Origin: Harmothoe impar
Taxonomy: Eukaryota > Annelida > Polychaeta > Phyllodocida > Polynoidae
Length of the DNA: 64,000 bases
Assembly (NCBI GenBank): GCA_947462335.1
Contig: OX381707.1
Location: 36,755,618 to 36,819,617, forward strand
Direction: 5' to 3'
Under the pieces are notes generated by a model. It was not told where the DNA came from. It did not search any database and saw only the letters and a list, made by a program, of their open reading frames with translations. Positions 1 to 11,880 of the stretch are shown here, piece after piece. Made by a program: the position numbers and the translations under genes. Position 1 is the stretch's first letter. Each line of letters starts with the position of its first letter.

Positions 1-103
1 ATGGGGAACTTGGTCCCATACTTGACGACTGGCAGATATTATAGGGTCCAATGTGAAGTCATACTTAGTGTGGCTAGTATTTTAGTGTGAACGCATGCAT
101 CTA

Positions 104-758
104 CACTGTTAAATAAGTGTTTAGAATTTAAACACTTATTGTGGCCGTTATTTTAAACACTTTTAGCTTCTAAACAGTTTTCAGCTAAACACTTCAATAA
201 GTGTTTAGGTTTTAAACACTTATTTGCAAAGTGTTTAGGTTTTAAACACTTATCTAAACACTATTTTGAAAAGTGTTTAGCATTTAAACACTTTTATCCT
301 AACACTTGAAAGTGTTTAGATTAAAAGTGTTTAGAACAAAAGTGTTTAGATAAGTGTTTAGATTCTAAAAAGTGTTTAGATAAATGTTTAGAATCTAAAC
401 ACTTTTCTATAAATCTAAACACTTTTCTATGAATCTAAACACCTAAACACTTATTGAAAGTGTTTAGCTAATAAGTGTTTAAAACCTAAACACTTTTTGA
501 TAAGCGTTTAGATTTTAAACACTTATCTAAACACTTTTGTTCTAAACACTTTTTATCTAAACACTTTTGAATAAGTGTTTAGGTAAAAAGTGTTTAGATA
601 AGTGTTTAAAACCTAAACACTTTGCAAATAAGTGTTTAAAACCTAAACACTTATTGAAGTGTTTAGCTCATAAGTGTTTAGAATCTAAACACTTTTTACA
701 AGTGTTTAAAATAACGGCCACAATAAGTGTTTAAATTCTAAACACTTTTTTTACAGTG
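104..758. mobile_element. 655-bp foldback (MITE-like) element with TA target duplication
   Basis: The whole element is a long inverted repeat made of AAGTGTTTAGA-type motifs on both strands. Its left end CACTGTTAAATAAGTG mirrors its right end ...TTTACAGTG. The sequence at 197-262 is the exact reverse complement of about 591-655. The element sits between TA (102-103) and TA (759-760). Other satellite units show the empty site GCATCTACCCTCTTGG, which proves the boundaries. TA duplication plus a CACTG-type terminus fits a non-autonomous Tc1/mariner-type element. It has no coding capacity. Confidence 0.9.
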
Positions 759-916
759 TACCCTCTTGGATTTTGGAATATAGCTGCACATGGCAGAGGG
801 GGACACACCATTCAAGTTTAATTGAAAAGTTATGGGTAGATTCACTTTCATGCATGATTGAAAACACAGCGAACGTATAATAAGTTAACAATCTGATCTT
901 TTGCTGACCAGCCATA

Positions 917-1277
917 CACTGAAAATCCATAGGTTAAAAGGGTTAGTCAGTACAGACTAACCTAGGTTGGTCATATGAGTGTTAGTCACAATGGCAAAGT
1001 TATATTAAAAAATGACCGAGGGGTCAGTCAGTTGTGGCTAACCTAGGTTCATCATTGGTGTGTTGTATTTGTATACGGCTAGAGGGTGCCACCTGTGATG
1101 ACCACTCAGTGGCTCCCCCTGGAAATAAAAAGACTAAGGTGGGTTGGTCAGTAGTGACCAACCTGACAATAATAACTAATCTATGTTGGGCGTATATGGA
1201 TCCAAAAAATGACTAACTAGGTTAGGCACTAGTGACTAAGAGGTTGGGCGTATAGGGATCCTAGGAATATCAGTGTA
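917..1277. repeat. 361-bp spacer segment of the higher-order repeat, copy 1
   Basis: This segment follows the unit sequence GACCAGCCATA, where short units continue directly with GATAGGCATTATGG. It contains short dyads built on GGTTAGTC/GACTAACC and GGTTGGTCA/TGACCAACC. Its presence marks the long unit of each higher-order repeat. Confidence 0.85.
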
Positions 1278-3610
1278 GATAGGCATTATGGTTGCTGCAA
1301 CTAGGGTATTAGTCACAGCTCACCCATAACTATCTAGGCTTGTTGACAGGGGTCTTGGCGACATGCCAGTACTCATGGCTGGTCAATGTGATCATTATTA
1401 ACGATTCTGCCGAGGAAATTCGCCACCAATTTGGTTTAAAAGTAAAAGAGCTTGCTGCTTTTCCTCACCATTCTCACCTGTTTCTAGTTTCCCGACAAGG
1501 GGAATATGGTCATCATGAATCCCTATATATTGGCAGCATTACCCATGCTCTGGGCTACATGTCAGTCTCAACAGCTCATTTGTAGGAGTATTATTAAGCG
1601 AATTGGGAAACATGTTCTCATACTTGACGACTGGCTGATATTATAGGCTTTAATGTGAAGTCATACTTAGTGTGGCTAGTATTTTAGTGTGAACGCATGC
1701 ATCTACCCTCTTGGATTTTGGAATATAGCTGCACATGGCAGAGGGGGACACACTATATATGTTTCATTGAAAAGTTATGGGTAGATTCACTTTCTTGCAT
1801 GATTGAAAACACAGCGAATTTATGGTAAGTTAACAATCTGATCTTTTGCTGACCAGCCAAAGATGGGCATTATGGTTGCTGCAACTAGGCTATTAGTCAC
1901 AGCTCACCCATAACTATCTAGGCTTGTTGACAGGGATATTGGCCACATGCCAGTACTCATGGCTGGTCAATGTGATCATTATTAACGATTCTGCCGAGGA
2001 AATTCGCCACCAATTTGGTTTAAAAGTAAAAGAGCTTGCTGCTTTTCCTCATGATTCTCACCTGTGTCTAGTTTCCCCACAAGGGGAATATGGTGATCAT
2101 GAATCCCTATATATTGGCAGCATTACCAATGCTCTGGGCTACATGTCAGTCTCAACAGCTCATTTGTAGGAGTATTATTAAGCGAATGGGGAACTTGGTC
2201 TCATACTTGATGACTAGCAGATATTATAGGGTCCAATGTGAAGTCATACTTAGTGTGGCTAGTATTTTAGTGTGAACGCATGCATCTACCCTCTTGGTTT
2301 TTGGAATATAGCTGCACATGGCAGAGGGGGACACACCATTCATGTTTCATTGAAAAGTTATGGGTAGATTCACTTTCATGCATGATTGAAAACACAGCGA
2401 ATGTATAATAAGTTAACAATCTGATCTTTTGATGACCAGCCATAGATAGGCATTATGGTTGCTGCAACTAGGGTATTAGTCACAGCTCACCCATAACTTT
2501 CTAGGCTTGTTGACAGGGGTCCTGGCCACATGCCAGTACTCATGGCTGGTCAATGTGATCATTATTAACGATTCTACCGAGGAAATTCGCCACCAATTTG
2601 GTTTAAAAGTAAAAGAGCTTGCCGATTTTCCTCACCATTCTCACATGTTTCCAGTTTCCCCACAAGGGGAATATGGTCATCATGAATCCCTATATATTGG
2701 CAGCATTACCCATGCTCTGGGCTACATGTCAGTCTCAACAGCTCATTTGTAGGAGTATTATTAAGCGTATGGGGAACTTGGTCCCATACTTGACGACTGG
2801 CAGATATTATAGGGTCCAATGTGAAGTCATACTTAGTGTGGCTAGTATTTTAGTGTGAACGCATGCATCTACCCTCTTGGTTTTTGGAATATAGCTGCAC
2901 ATGGCAGAGGGGGACACACCATTCATGTTTCATTGAAAAGTTATGGGTAGATTCACTTTCATGCATGATTGAAAACACAGCGAATGTATAATAAGTTAAC
3001 AATCTGATCTTTTGCTGACCAGCCATAGATAGGCATTATGGTTGCTGCAACTAGGGTATTAGTCACAGCTCACCCATAACTTTCTAGGCTTGTTGACAGG
3101 GGTCCTGGCCACATGCCAGTACTCATGGCTGGTCAATGTGATCATTATTAACGATTCTACCGAGGAAATTCGCCACCAATTTGGTTTAAAAGTAAAAGAG
3201 CTTGCCGATTTTCCTCACCATTCTCACATGTTTCCAGTTTCCCCACAAGGGGAATATGGTCATCATGAATCCCTATATATTGGCAGCATTACCCATGCTC
3301 TGGGCTACATGTCAGTCTCAACAGCTCATTTGTAGGAGTATTATTAAGCGTATGGGGAACTTGGTCCCATACTTGATGACTGGCAGATATTATAGGGTCC
3401 AATGTGAAGTCATACTTAGTGTGGCTAGTATTTTAGTGTGAACGCATGCATCTACCCTCTTGGTTTTTGGAATATAGCTGCACATGGCAGAGGGGGACAC
3501 ACCATTCAAGTTTAATTGAAAAGTTATGGGTAGATTCACTTTCATGCATGATTGAAAACACAGCGAATGTATAATAAGTTAACAATCTGATCTTTTGCTG
3601 ACCAGCCATA

Positions 3611-3971
3611 CACTGAAAATCCATAGGTTAAAAGGGTTAGTCAGTACAGACTAACCTAGGTTGGTCATATGAGTGTTAGTCACAATGGCAAAGTTATATT
3701 AAAAAATGACCGAGGGGTCAGTCAGTTGTGGCTAACCTAGGTTCATCATTGGTGTGTTGTATTTGTATACGGCTAGAGGGTGCCACCTGTGATGACCACT
3801 CAGTGGCTCCCCCTGGAAATAAAAAGACTAAGGTGGGTTGGTCAGTAGTGACCAACCTGACAATAATAACTAACCTATGTTGGGCGTATATGGATCCAAA
3901 AAATGACTAACTAGGTTAGGCACTAGTGACTAAGAGGTTGGGCGTATAGGGATCCTAGGAATATCAGTGTA
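3611..3971. repeat. 361-bp spacer segment of the higher-order repeat, copy 2
   Basis: Nearly identical to 917-1277 and inserted at the same unit position, giving the 944-bp spacing between otherwise 583-bp units. The near identity shows recent amplification of the whole 2.7-kb block. Confidence 0.85.
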
Positions 3972-6160
3972 GATAGGCATTATGGTTGCTGCAACTAGGG
4001 TATTAGTCACAGCTCACCCATAACTATCTAGGCTTGTTGACAGGGGTCTTGGCGACATGCCAGTACTCATGGCTGGTCAATGTGATCATTATTAACGATT
4101 CTGCCGAGGAAATTCGCCACCAATTTGGTTTAAAAGTAAAAGAGCTTGCTGCTTTTCCTCACCATTCTCACCTGTTTCTAGTTTCCCGACAAGGGGAATA
4201 TGGTCATCATGAATCCCTATATATTGGCAGCATTACCCATGCTCTGGGCTACATGTCAGTCTCAACAGCTCATTTGTAGGAGTATTATTAAGCGAATTGG
4301 GAAACATGTTCTCATACTTGACGACTGGCTGATATTATAGGCTTTAATGTGAAGTCATACTTAGTGTGGCTAGTATTTTAGTGTGAACGCATGCATCTAC
4401 CCTCTTGGATTTTGGAATATAGCTGCACATGGCAGAGGGCGACACACTATATATGTTTCATTGAAAAGTTATGGGTAGATTCACTTTCATGCATGATTGA
4501 AAACACAGCGAATGTATAATAAGTTAACAATCTGATCTTTTGCTGACCAGCCATAGATAGGCATAATGGTTGCTGCAACTAGGCTATTAGTCACAGCTCA
4601 CCCATAACTTTCTAGGCTTGTTGACAGGGGTCTTGGCCACATGCCAGTACTCATGGCTGGTCAATGTGATCATTAGTAACGATTCTACCGAGGAAATTCG
4701 CCACCAATTTGGTTTAAAAGTAAAAGAGCTTGCCGCTTTTCCTCACCATTCTCACATGTTTCCAGTTTCCCCACAAGGGCAATGTGGTCATCATGAATCC
4801 CTATATATTGGCAGCATTACCCATGCTCTGGGCTACATGTCAGTCTCAACAGCTCATTTGTAGGAGTATTATTAAGCGAATGGGGAACTTGGTCTCATAC
4901 TTGACGACTGGCAGATATTATAGGGTCCAATGTGAAGTCATACTTAGTGTGGCTAGTATTTTAGTGTGAACGCATGCATCTACCCTCTTGGATTTCGGAA
5001 TATAGCTGCACATGGTAGAGGGGGACACACCATTCATGTTTCATTGAAAAGTTATGGGTAGATTCACTTTCATGCATGATTGAAAACACAGCGAATGTAT
5101 AATAAGTTAACAATCTGATCTTTTGCTGACCAGCCATAGATAGGCATTATGGTTGCTGCAACTAGGGTATTAGTCACAGCTCACCCATAACTATCTAGGC
5201 TTGTTGACAGGGGTCTTGGCCACATGCCAGTACTCATGGCTGGTCAATGTGATCATTAGTAACGATTCTACCGAGGAAATTCGCCACCAATTTGGTTTAA
5301 AAGTAAAAGAGCTTGCCGCTTTTCCTCACCATTCTCACATGTTTCCAGTTTCCCCACAAGGGCAATGTGGTCATCATGAATCCCTATATATTGGCAGCAT
5401 TACCCATGCTCTGGGCTACATGTCAGTCTCAACAGCTCATTTGTAGGAGTATTATTAAGCGAATTGGGAACTTGGTCCCATACTTGACGACTGGCAGATA
5501 TTATAGGGTCCAATGTGAAGTCATGCTTAGTATGGCTAGTATTTTAGTGTGAATGCATGTATCTACCCTCTTGGTTTTTGGAATATAGCTGCACATGGCA
5601 GAGGGGGACACACCATTCAAGTTTAATTGAAAAGTTATGGGTAGATTCACTTTCATGCATGATTGAAAACACAGCGAATTTATGGTAAGTTAACAATCTG
5701 ATCTTATGCTGACCAGCCATAGATAGGCATTATGGTTGCTGCAACTAGGGTATTAGTCACAGCTCACCCATAACTTTCTAAGCTTGTTGACAGGGGTCTT
5801 AGCCACATGCCAGTACTCATGGCTGGTCAATGTGATCAGTATTAGCGTTTCTGCCGAGGAAATTCGCCACCAATTTGGTTTAAAAGTAAAAGAGCTTGCT
5901 GCTTTTCCTCACCATTCTCACCTGTTTCTAGTTTCCCCACAAGGGGAATATGGTCATCATGAATCCCTATATATTGGCAGCATTACCAATGCTCTGGGCT
6001 ACATGTCAGTCTCAACAGCTCATTTGTAGGAGTATTATTAAGCGAATGGGGAACATGTTCTCATACTTGATGACTGGCTGATATAATAGGCTTCAATGTG
6101 AAGTCATACTTAGTGTGGCTAGTATTTTAGTGTGAACGCATGTATCTACCCTCTTGGATC

Positions 6161-6567
6161 TTGGATTTTTAAACTACTGCAAATGAACATGATGCCTTGA
6201 GGCATCTGGCCATCCTTAAAGCGGCATAATCACTGAGCGTGTCCCAGTCAAAATTCTAGTACTGTTCTAGTCTACTATGTGGTAGCTGCGCGAGTGGTGA
6301 TATGGCCTCTTCAAAGGTTTAAGACACTGTGAAAGATTTATATTAAATATTCTTAAAAACAACAATAGCATGAATTATTTTTAAATGGTTTGACGAAATA
6401 TCAAGTCGGATAGGCCTAAACACTAAGCCTCGTATTTCGCAAAAGCTGAATAACCAGCCCGCGTATTTCCTCAAACCTCCGTATTTCGCGAAAACTTCAC
6501 TTCCGGTCTGGCGTAAGGATACCAAAGGTCAGCGGGTGAAAGTCCCGAATTGAAGCTTCCATCGCCA
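6161..6567. other. Unique sequence after the satellite; no gene seen
   Basis: The satellite homology stops at about 6160. I see no convincing ORF, splice site pair or repeat before the tRNA-like segment at 6568. Confidence 0.5.
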
Positions 6568-6660
6568 GTGTGGCCGAGATGGTTTAGTGGTTAGCGCTTT
6601 TGCCTTACACCGCGGCGGCCCGGGTTCGATTCCCAGACGAATATAGCACGACGTAGTTTT
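6568..6660 (+). repeat. tRNA-derived SINE-like head or tRNA pseudogene (Val-like)
   Basis: An A-box-like TGGTTTAGTGG (6580-6590) and a perfect B box GGTTCGATTCC (6623-6633) are correctly spaced, and the anticodon-loop region CCTTACA resembles tRNA-Val. The 5' acceptor strand GTGGCCG has no matching 3' strand, so it cannot fold as a full tRNA. A T-rich run follows at about 6656. I therefore read it as a pol III promoter-bearing SINE head or a decayed tRNA copy rather than a working tRNA gene. Confidence 0.6.
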
Positions 6661-8442
6661 TTTCATTTTTGAGACGATAACGTTTTTTTTTCATTGACTT
6701 CGATTGGGGGTTAAAATACCATATTTTTGGTTGAAACCAAGCCCAAGCACTACAAAACATCCTATATTTACACGTACAATAGCTGAATCAGGCCCTAGCC
6801 CCCCAGAAAATTTGGTTGAGGGTTGTTTACTTGAACATTCTGCGAAAAAATGGATCTTTAGAAATCCCCATAGACAAACAGTGGCGCCAATGTCGGGTCC
6901 TGGCGGAATTTCCTATCGTAACTCGGACGGTATGAACGAGCCTAATTTTTTACACTTTTTGGGGGATTATCGTTTGATCGTCTTTATTTTTTAATAAATT
7001 AATCATTTTTATTGTAAAGCTGAGATTATGGGGGTACGGGTACCCATATTTTCCCTGTCTGATATTTTACATCTAAGAATTTCCAATCAATTGATCTCCT
7101 CGCATTAGTTCAAAGGGGGGGGGGGGGGGCAGGAACTATTCCAACCTGTCTGGTTAGGGGTGGGGCGGGCAGAAAAATGTTTATGCACTCGAACGAAATT
7201 CACCCCCCGCCAACCACTCCCCGCCCTATTGTAAAGTAATGGCCACTCCCTAACCCCACGGTGTATGCCCATGCCATGGCAGATCTGTATGCCCACACGT
7301 GGGTGTAGGCATACAACTTTTTTACGCCACACCATGGGCATAGAGACTTCAGTGCTTAAGAGATATGATTATCATATGCTAGGTAGAGGCCTAATAATAC
7401 TCTAGTGCAACTGAAAAATAGGGCAACATGGGCATTTTGATGCTTGTTGACATGGGACAGTTCTTAAATGACACCAGAAGGCATTTAACTCAAATTTAAA
7501 AATGCACACATAGTTGTGCATTGAGATGTTATCTATCACTTCTGATCATCATTTTCCTTCATTACCTCATTATAAGTGTTATTTTGAGTGATTTTCTAGT
7601 CATGTCTCATCCCCCCCCGCCTCCCTGCACCCATTTCTTAGAGTTGTTTAATTCCTCGATTTGACACTAGGTGGGGTGGGTAGCAACCCGTGGTCAGGGT
7701 TCACTGCACACACTTCAACCTCCACTGAAATTCTACCATAGTATTGGGCACTAGGGCCAGCTTGGGTTTGCTGTGCATACGTCTCTTGTGCATAACTTAG
7801 ACTTGGAAAGTGATATTATGAATAATTATTTTATGTTAACAGAGAAATGAGTTGTTCTGAAAAAAAGTGTATATCATTGGCATTTTAGGCACAGTGTCAT
7901 ATTTATTTTAAACATGCTTTAGGTATGTTAAAATGCCCCTGCCAAATGTGTCATCACCGCCCCTATTGCAGGACCTGCGTTCCCTGGCACTTTTCTGCAT
8001 TGCCACGCCGTGTGATGTCACACGCCCTAGGGAAGCTATAGTTCACACTATTGCCACCATGGGGTAGCACCAACACTAAGGTTGCTGAAGTTGTTGCCGG
8101 TGTAAAAATAGATGCCTGAGAAATCTCTTTACCCTCGAATCAAATGAACTCATTGCCTCTTTGATAGCAACATTAGAGTGGGTTCCTGTAATCAGGTTGC
8201 CTTATAGTTTGCAAATTCTGAAAGCCCTGGCCCCCCTCTCTCTGTATGTGCAGTGTGGACGCATAGACTACAACCAATATGCACGAGATATAATTGTGTC
8301 TTTTTAAAAAGTATCTGATATCTTTTAAAAAAAAACATGTATCAGTTGTATACAGTTTATAAAATGACCTCTTCCAATAGATGTTACCATAGTTTATGTG
8401 TACCAATTACTGTGACTCCATATGGGTCAAAATCAACCTGAA
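6661..8442. other. Intergenic stretch without recognised genes
   Basis: It contains a 15-G run at 7115-7129 and scattered C- and G-rich runs. Open frames are short and show no family features. I see no splice-site architecture or repeats of note. Confidence 0.45.
7115..7129. repeat. Poly-G homopolymer run
   Basis: Fifteen consecutive G residues. It may form a G-rich secondary structure and is prone to length error in sequencing. Confidence 0.9.
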
Positions 8443-8557
8443 GACCTGGGCGGTTTTCCAGGTGACCTGGCGACCTGGGCGGTTTACCAGGCGACCTGGC
8501 GACCTGGGCGGTTTACCAGGCAACCTGGCGACCTGGGCGGTTTACCTGGCGACCTGG
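8443..8557. repeat. 29-bp minisatellite, about 4 copies
   Basis: Four head-to-tail copies of a unit beginning GACCTGGGCGGTTTACCAGG start at 8443, 8472, 8501 and 8530. The unit contains the internal complementary motifs ACCTGG and CCAGG, so each copy can fold on itself. Confidence 0.88.
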
Positions 8558-8660
8558 TGCTATAATAAAAGTGACCTGGCGACTTTTGGAAAGGTTTGAC
8601 AATAGCATAAATGGTCCAAAAAAAGCTACTTTATGACCTTGGGACCCTCTGCACCCCCGT

Positions 8661-8929
8661 CACTGAGTATGAGATGATTTGACAGTTTGGCACTATAGTG
8701 ACACAAGACATGCGTTTCAACTTCAAAAAACATAATCCCGAATTCACTTGCTTTATCATGCAAACCCTAATAATTTCCGATATGAGCATGACTGCCTAGA
8801 TCCTGTTCTAGTTGGAATATTTAAGAAATTTAAACGGGATTCTGAAGCCACAGACGAGTGGCAGACAGCCAGCATGGTGTGCACGTCACAGAGCCGGTTC
8901 TGAGCCGGTACTGAGCTGATCTGAGCAGA
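8661..8929 (+). repeat. Dispersed repeat A, copy 1
   Basis: About 270 bp sharing long matches with 11611-11880, including TTTGGCACTATAGTGACACA, GGAATATTTAAGAAATTTAA and the end motif GAGCCGGTTCTGAGCCGGTA. Same orientation as copy 2. The family is not recognised and there is no coding evidence. Confidence 0.8.
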
Positions 8930-9099
8930 AACAACAGGGGCTTGCGTAAATCTTTTTACAAACCCCTCCCCAGTCAAGTGGTTAATTTTTTTTAACCAAC
9001 CCCCTCCCTAGGGGTTAAAAATCACCCAGCACATTGGTCCTTTTAAGCATAGTAATGCACAGGTCTTTTCCCTCAAAATAGGGGCTCTGGGTTGGGAGG

Positions 9100-9180
9100 T
9101 CCCATGTCCCCTGTCGATTATAAGAAATACCCATGTCCCATGTCACTAAGCAAAAACCCATGTCACTTATGTCACTAACT
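9100..9180 (+). repeat. CATGTC-rich degenerate repeat, copy 1
   Basis: Repeated CATGTC motifs with GTCGATTATAAGAAATACCC, closely matching the cluster at 11265-11412. It lies just after repeat A copy 1, whereas the second cluster lies before repeat A copy 2. Confidence 0.6.
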
Positions 9181-9827
9181 TAATTCAATCATTGGATATT
9201 CTATATTAGGCTCTAACATGTTATGGGGTGCTACCACCTAGTGGCACACATCAGATCTAAATGGTAGGACAAGATGTCATTGAGCCCCTTTGTGTTGTCT
9301 ACTTTGGCCACTTCTCACAGAGTATTGTTAATTAATTAATTCGTAATTTATGCATACATATGATCTTTATATCACATTATATGCATCTACCAAATCAAAT
9401 GTATCAATTTCTTATATAAAATATGAAATAAATAAGAATTTAAAGTGTCTCCCTCTCCAAGCAGGAACAAAACTATGGATGGAGAGTGAGGGTGGAGTTA
9501 GTGACCCATGACTGGTTGGAGCCTGTCTGGGACCTAATTTTCACCTGTGCAACCCTTATCTCCCCTAGCTCGGCCCTTATCTCCACTATCTACCCTAAAA
9601 CAACACTGCTAAGCTGCCCATAGACAATAAGAATCTCATAGAATCTCGCTCATAGGATGAGAATGAGCACGAGAGTTTGTGTCCTACCAAAATGGCAGCC
9701 TCCACATAGAGCTCTAATGAGGGATTGTGTTAGAGCCTTATAGATAGAGACACCTAAAGCCACTTACATTTTAGACATCCTACTTTTTGATGAAGAAAAA
9801 ATGAGCAAATTATATGAACAGGAATTG
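9181..9827. other. Intergenic stretch, nothing recognised
   Basis: AT-rich sequence with no supported ORF, RNA gene or clear repeat. Confidence 0.4.
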
Positions 9828-9830
9828 TAA

Positions 9831-11205
9831 GGCCAAACCGAAAAAAAATTGTGTTCATGTAACCCGATCTACCCTATCATTTTGGCCCGACCCTAATCTT
9901 TTAAAAATAAATTAAAGATTTTCCCTAGTGTAGGGTATCACCAAAGGGCATAAGACAAACCTAATGACCTTCAGCTATCCGAATTGTTATCAATTGAAAG
10001 ACTAGAAGGGTGGGAATTCTCTGTATGGAAAGACAGAACAGATAATGGGGCCATTCCACAGTATTTCAACGAGTGGTCCCCACATGACCCCCTCAGATCC
10101 TAATAATTTTCCACCTACATGAAGATGTATGTAGTTAATGACCACATGCAAAATTGTAGCATCTTACTCCCGTAACTTTCCGAGATTTTGGCCGCTGAAC
10201 ATGAGGGGGTTTGGCCCTCAGTTTGCAATATCCCAATTTGGTGTCATCTTCAAAGTGCAATATCTTCAAGATGCAATGAGTTAGAGGTCTGAAAAATACA
10301 AATCATTGGAAAATACCTTTTTTACCATTTTCCGTCCCCCGATTTTCACCAGAAGGAGACATAGGACCAATACCATATTGCTATCAGACTTAAGGCACAT
10401 AATGGCCTTTTGATTGGTGAAGAGCATTAGCTGGTACTATTTATCCCTCCTACCAAAATTGGGCATTGAAAAGTGGCAAAAATCAATTTTTGCCCTTTTT
10501 GAGGCGGCCATACTGGATTTGCATATCATGGCAGACACTGCATCTTTGATTTTCATGTTGAGACCTTCATTGACATTTAGAATCCAAATTTCTAGGGCAT
10601 TTAAAGTAACGGTTTTGATGCTATGAATTTTCAAACCTTTTCAAATTTCAGTTCAAACAGGAAAATTTACCACCTTTTATGCTCATTGTTCAAATATAAG
10701 CCTTTATCAAAACCTCCCAATATTGGCATTTCTCAAGAGTGTATGAATGTGTGAGACAGCTCAAGCAATACCAGGCCTCTAACTCATTGCATCTTGAAGA
10801 TATTGCACTTTGAAGATGACACCAAATTGGGATATTGCAAACTGAGGGCCAAACCCCCTCATGTTCAGCGGCCAAAATCTCGGAAAGTTACGGGAGTTGG
10901 AAGCTACAATTTTGCATGTGGTCATGAACTACATACATCTTCATGTAGGTGGAACATTATGAGGATCTGAGGGGGTCATGTGGGGAAAGTTCCTCAAATC
11001 TGTCTATATACGGCGGAATGGCCCAATGGCTTAATTAGACAAATATTGGTTCCACACTATCAAATAACCAATCCATCAAATGAGATTCTCCCTTACAACT
11101 CACCTCATAATCTTGAAAATAAATCCTAAAAAAAAAAAAAGCGACCGACCTACCCTATTTTTCTTGGCCATGTTACCTGAACACAGTTTATTTTTTTGTT
11201 TGGCC
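9831..11205. mobile_element. Harbinger-like foldback element with TAA duplications
   Basis: Termini GGCCAAAC (9831) and GTTTGGCC (ending 11205) are inverted and flanked by TAA at 9828-9830 and 11206-11208. TWA-type 3-bp duplications and GGC-type ends are known for PIF/Harbinger transposons. Inside, 10078-10290 is a near-perfect inverted copy of 10773-10984 (about 213 bp), so the element folds back around a spacer of about 480 bp. The subterminal ends are also inverted (ATGAACACAATT at left, CTGAACACAGTTT at right). No transposase is visible, so it is non-autonomous. Confidence 0.8.
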
Positions 11206-11264
11206 TAATGCACATAGTAACACTCCCAGATTTCAATTAGAATTATTTTGTTGTCATTAAGCTT

Positions 11265-11412
11265 GATGTCATGTCACTAGGCTTCATGTCACATGTCGAT
11301 TTTAAGGTTTGGCCATGTCATATGTCGCTTAGGTTGCCATGTCACATGTTGATTTTCAGAAACAGCCATGTCAAATGTCGATTTTAAGAAATGCCCATGT
11401 CGCCATGTCGAA
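11265..11412 (+). repeat. CATGTC-rich degenerate repeat, copy 2
   Basis: At least eight CATGTC motifs with the shared phrase GTCGATTTTAAG. It resembles 9100-9180 and is in the same orientation. Confidence 0.6.
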
Positions 11413-11610
11413 TTTGGTGGTCCACACCCATAAAATAGGCTAAAATGTGTACTCCCTCTTGGAAAATTCTACCCCCCCCCCACCAAAGAGGGGTCAATAA
11501 TTTTTATAACTCCCCTCTGAGCAAGGGGTCAAAATTTTGTTCCCCCCCCTACATAAACCCACCATCCCCTGTTGTTAAAACATAATCACTCCCTAAGACG
11601 ACAAGTCAGT

Positions 11611-11880
11611 GTCAGTGACAGTGAGATAATTAGACAGCTTGGCACTATAGTGACACAAGACTTCTATGCCAATCTCACAAAATACAATCCATAATTCTTT
11701 TTTTTCCCATATGATCCCCAATAATTTTAATTATGAACATGAGTGGCTAGCTCCTGTTCTAATTGGAATATTTAAGAAATTTAAACGGGATTTTGAAGCC
11801 AGAGATGAGTGGCAGACAGCCAGCATGGTGTGCACGGCACAGAGCCGGTTCTGAGCCGGTACCGAGCTGATCTGAGCAGA
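11611..11880 (+). repeat. Dispersed repeat A, copy 2
   Basis: Counterpart of 8661-8929, with the same GGAATATTTAAGAAATTTAA core and the same GAGCCGGT-rich end. The two copies flank the Harbinger-like element but share orientation. Confidence 0.8.

Larger units (their letters stand above)
1..6160. repeat. Satellite array, about 583-bp units in a 2,694-bp higher-order repeat
   Basis: Recognisable units recur at 583-584 bp (equivalent points at 1340, 1924, 2507, 3090, then 4034, 4618, 5201, 5784). The 944-bp step from 3090 to 4034 contains an extra 361-bp segment that is also present at 917-1277. Three short units plus one long unit give a higher-order period of 2,694 bp; for example 1034-1216 and 3728-3910 are nearly identical. 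The array starts before the window and ends near 6160. Each unit contains an 81-codon open frame that begins with TTG and varies mainly at amino-acid-changing sites, so I read it as non-coding. Confidence 0.93.

Noticed and set aside
1340..6029. Eight conserved 81-codon open frames as a tandem gene family
   Set aside because: They begin with TTG, sit one per satellite unit, differ mostly by amino-acid changes, and have no family features. The absence of indels in a young satellite explains the open frame.
6568..6660. Functional tRNA-Val gene
   Set aside because: A and B boxes are present, but the acceptor stem cannot form and the 3' end is unrelated. SINE head or pseudogene is more likely.
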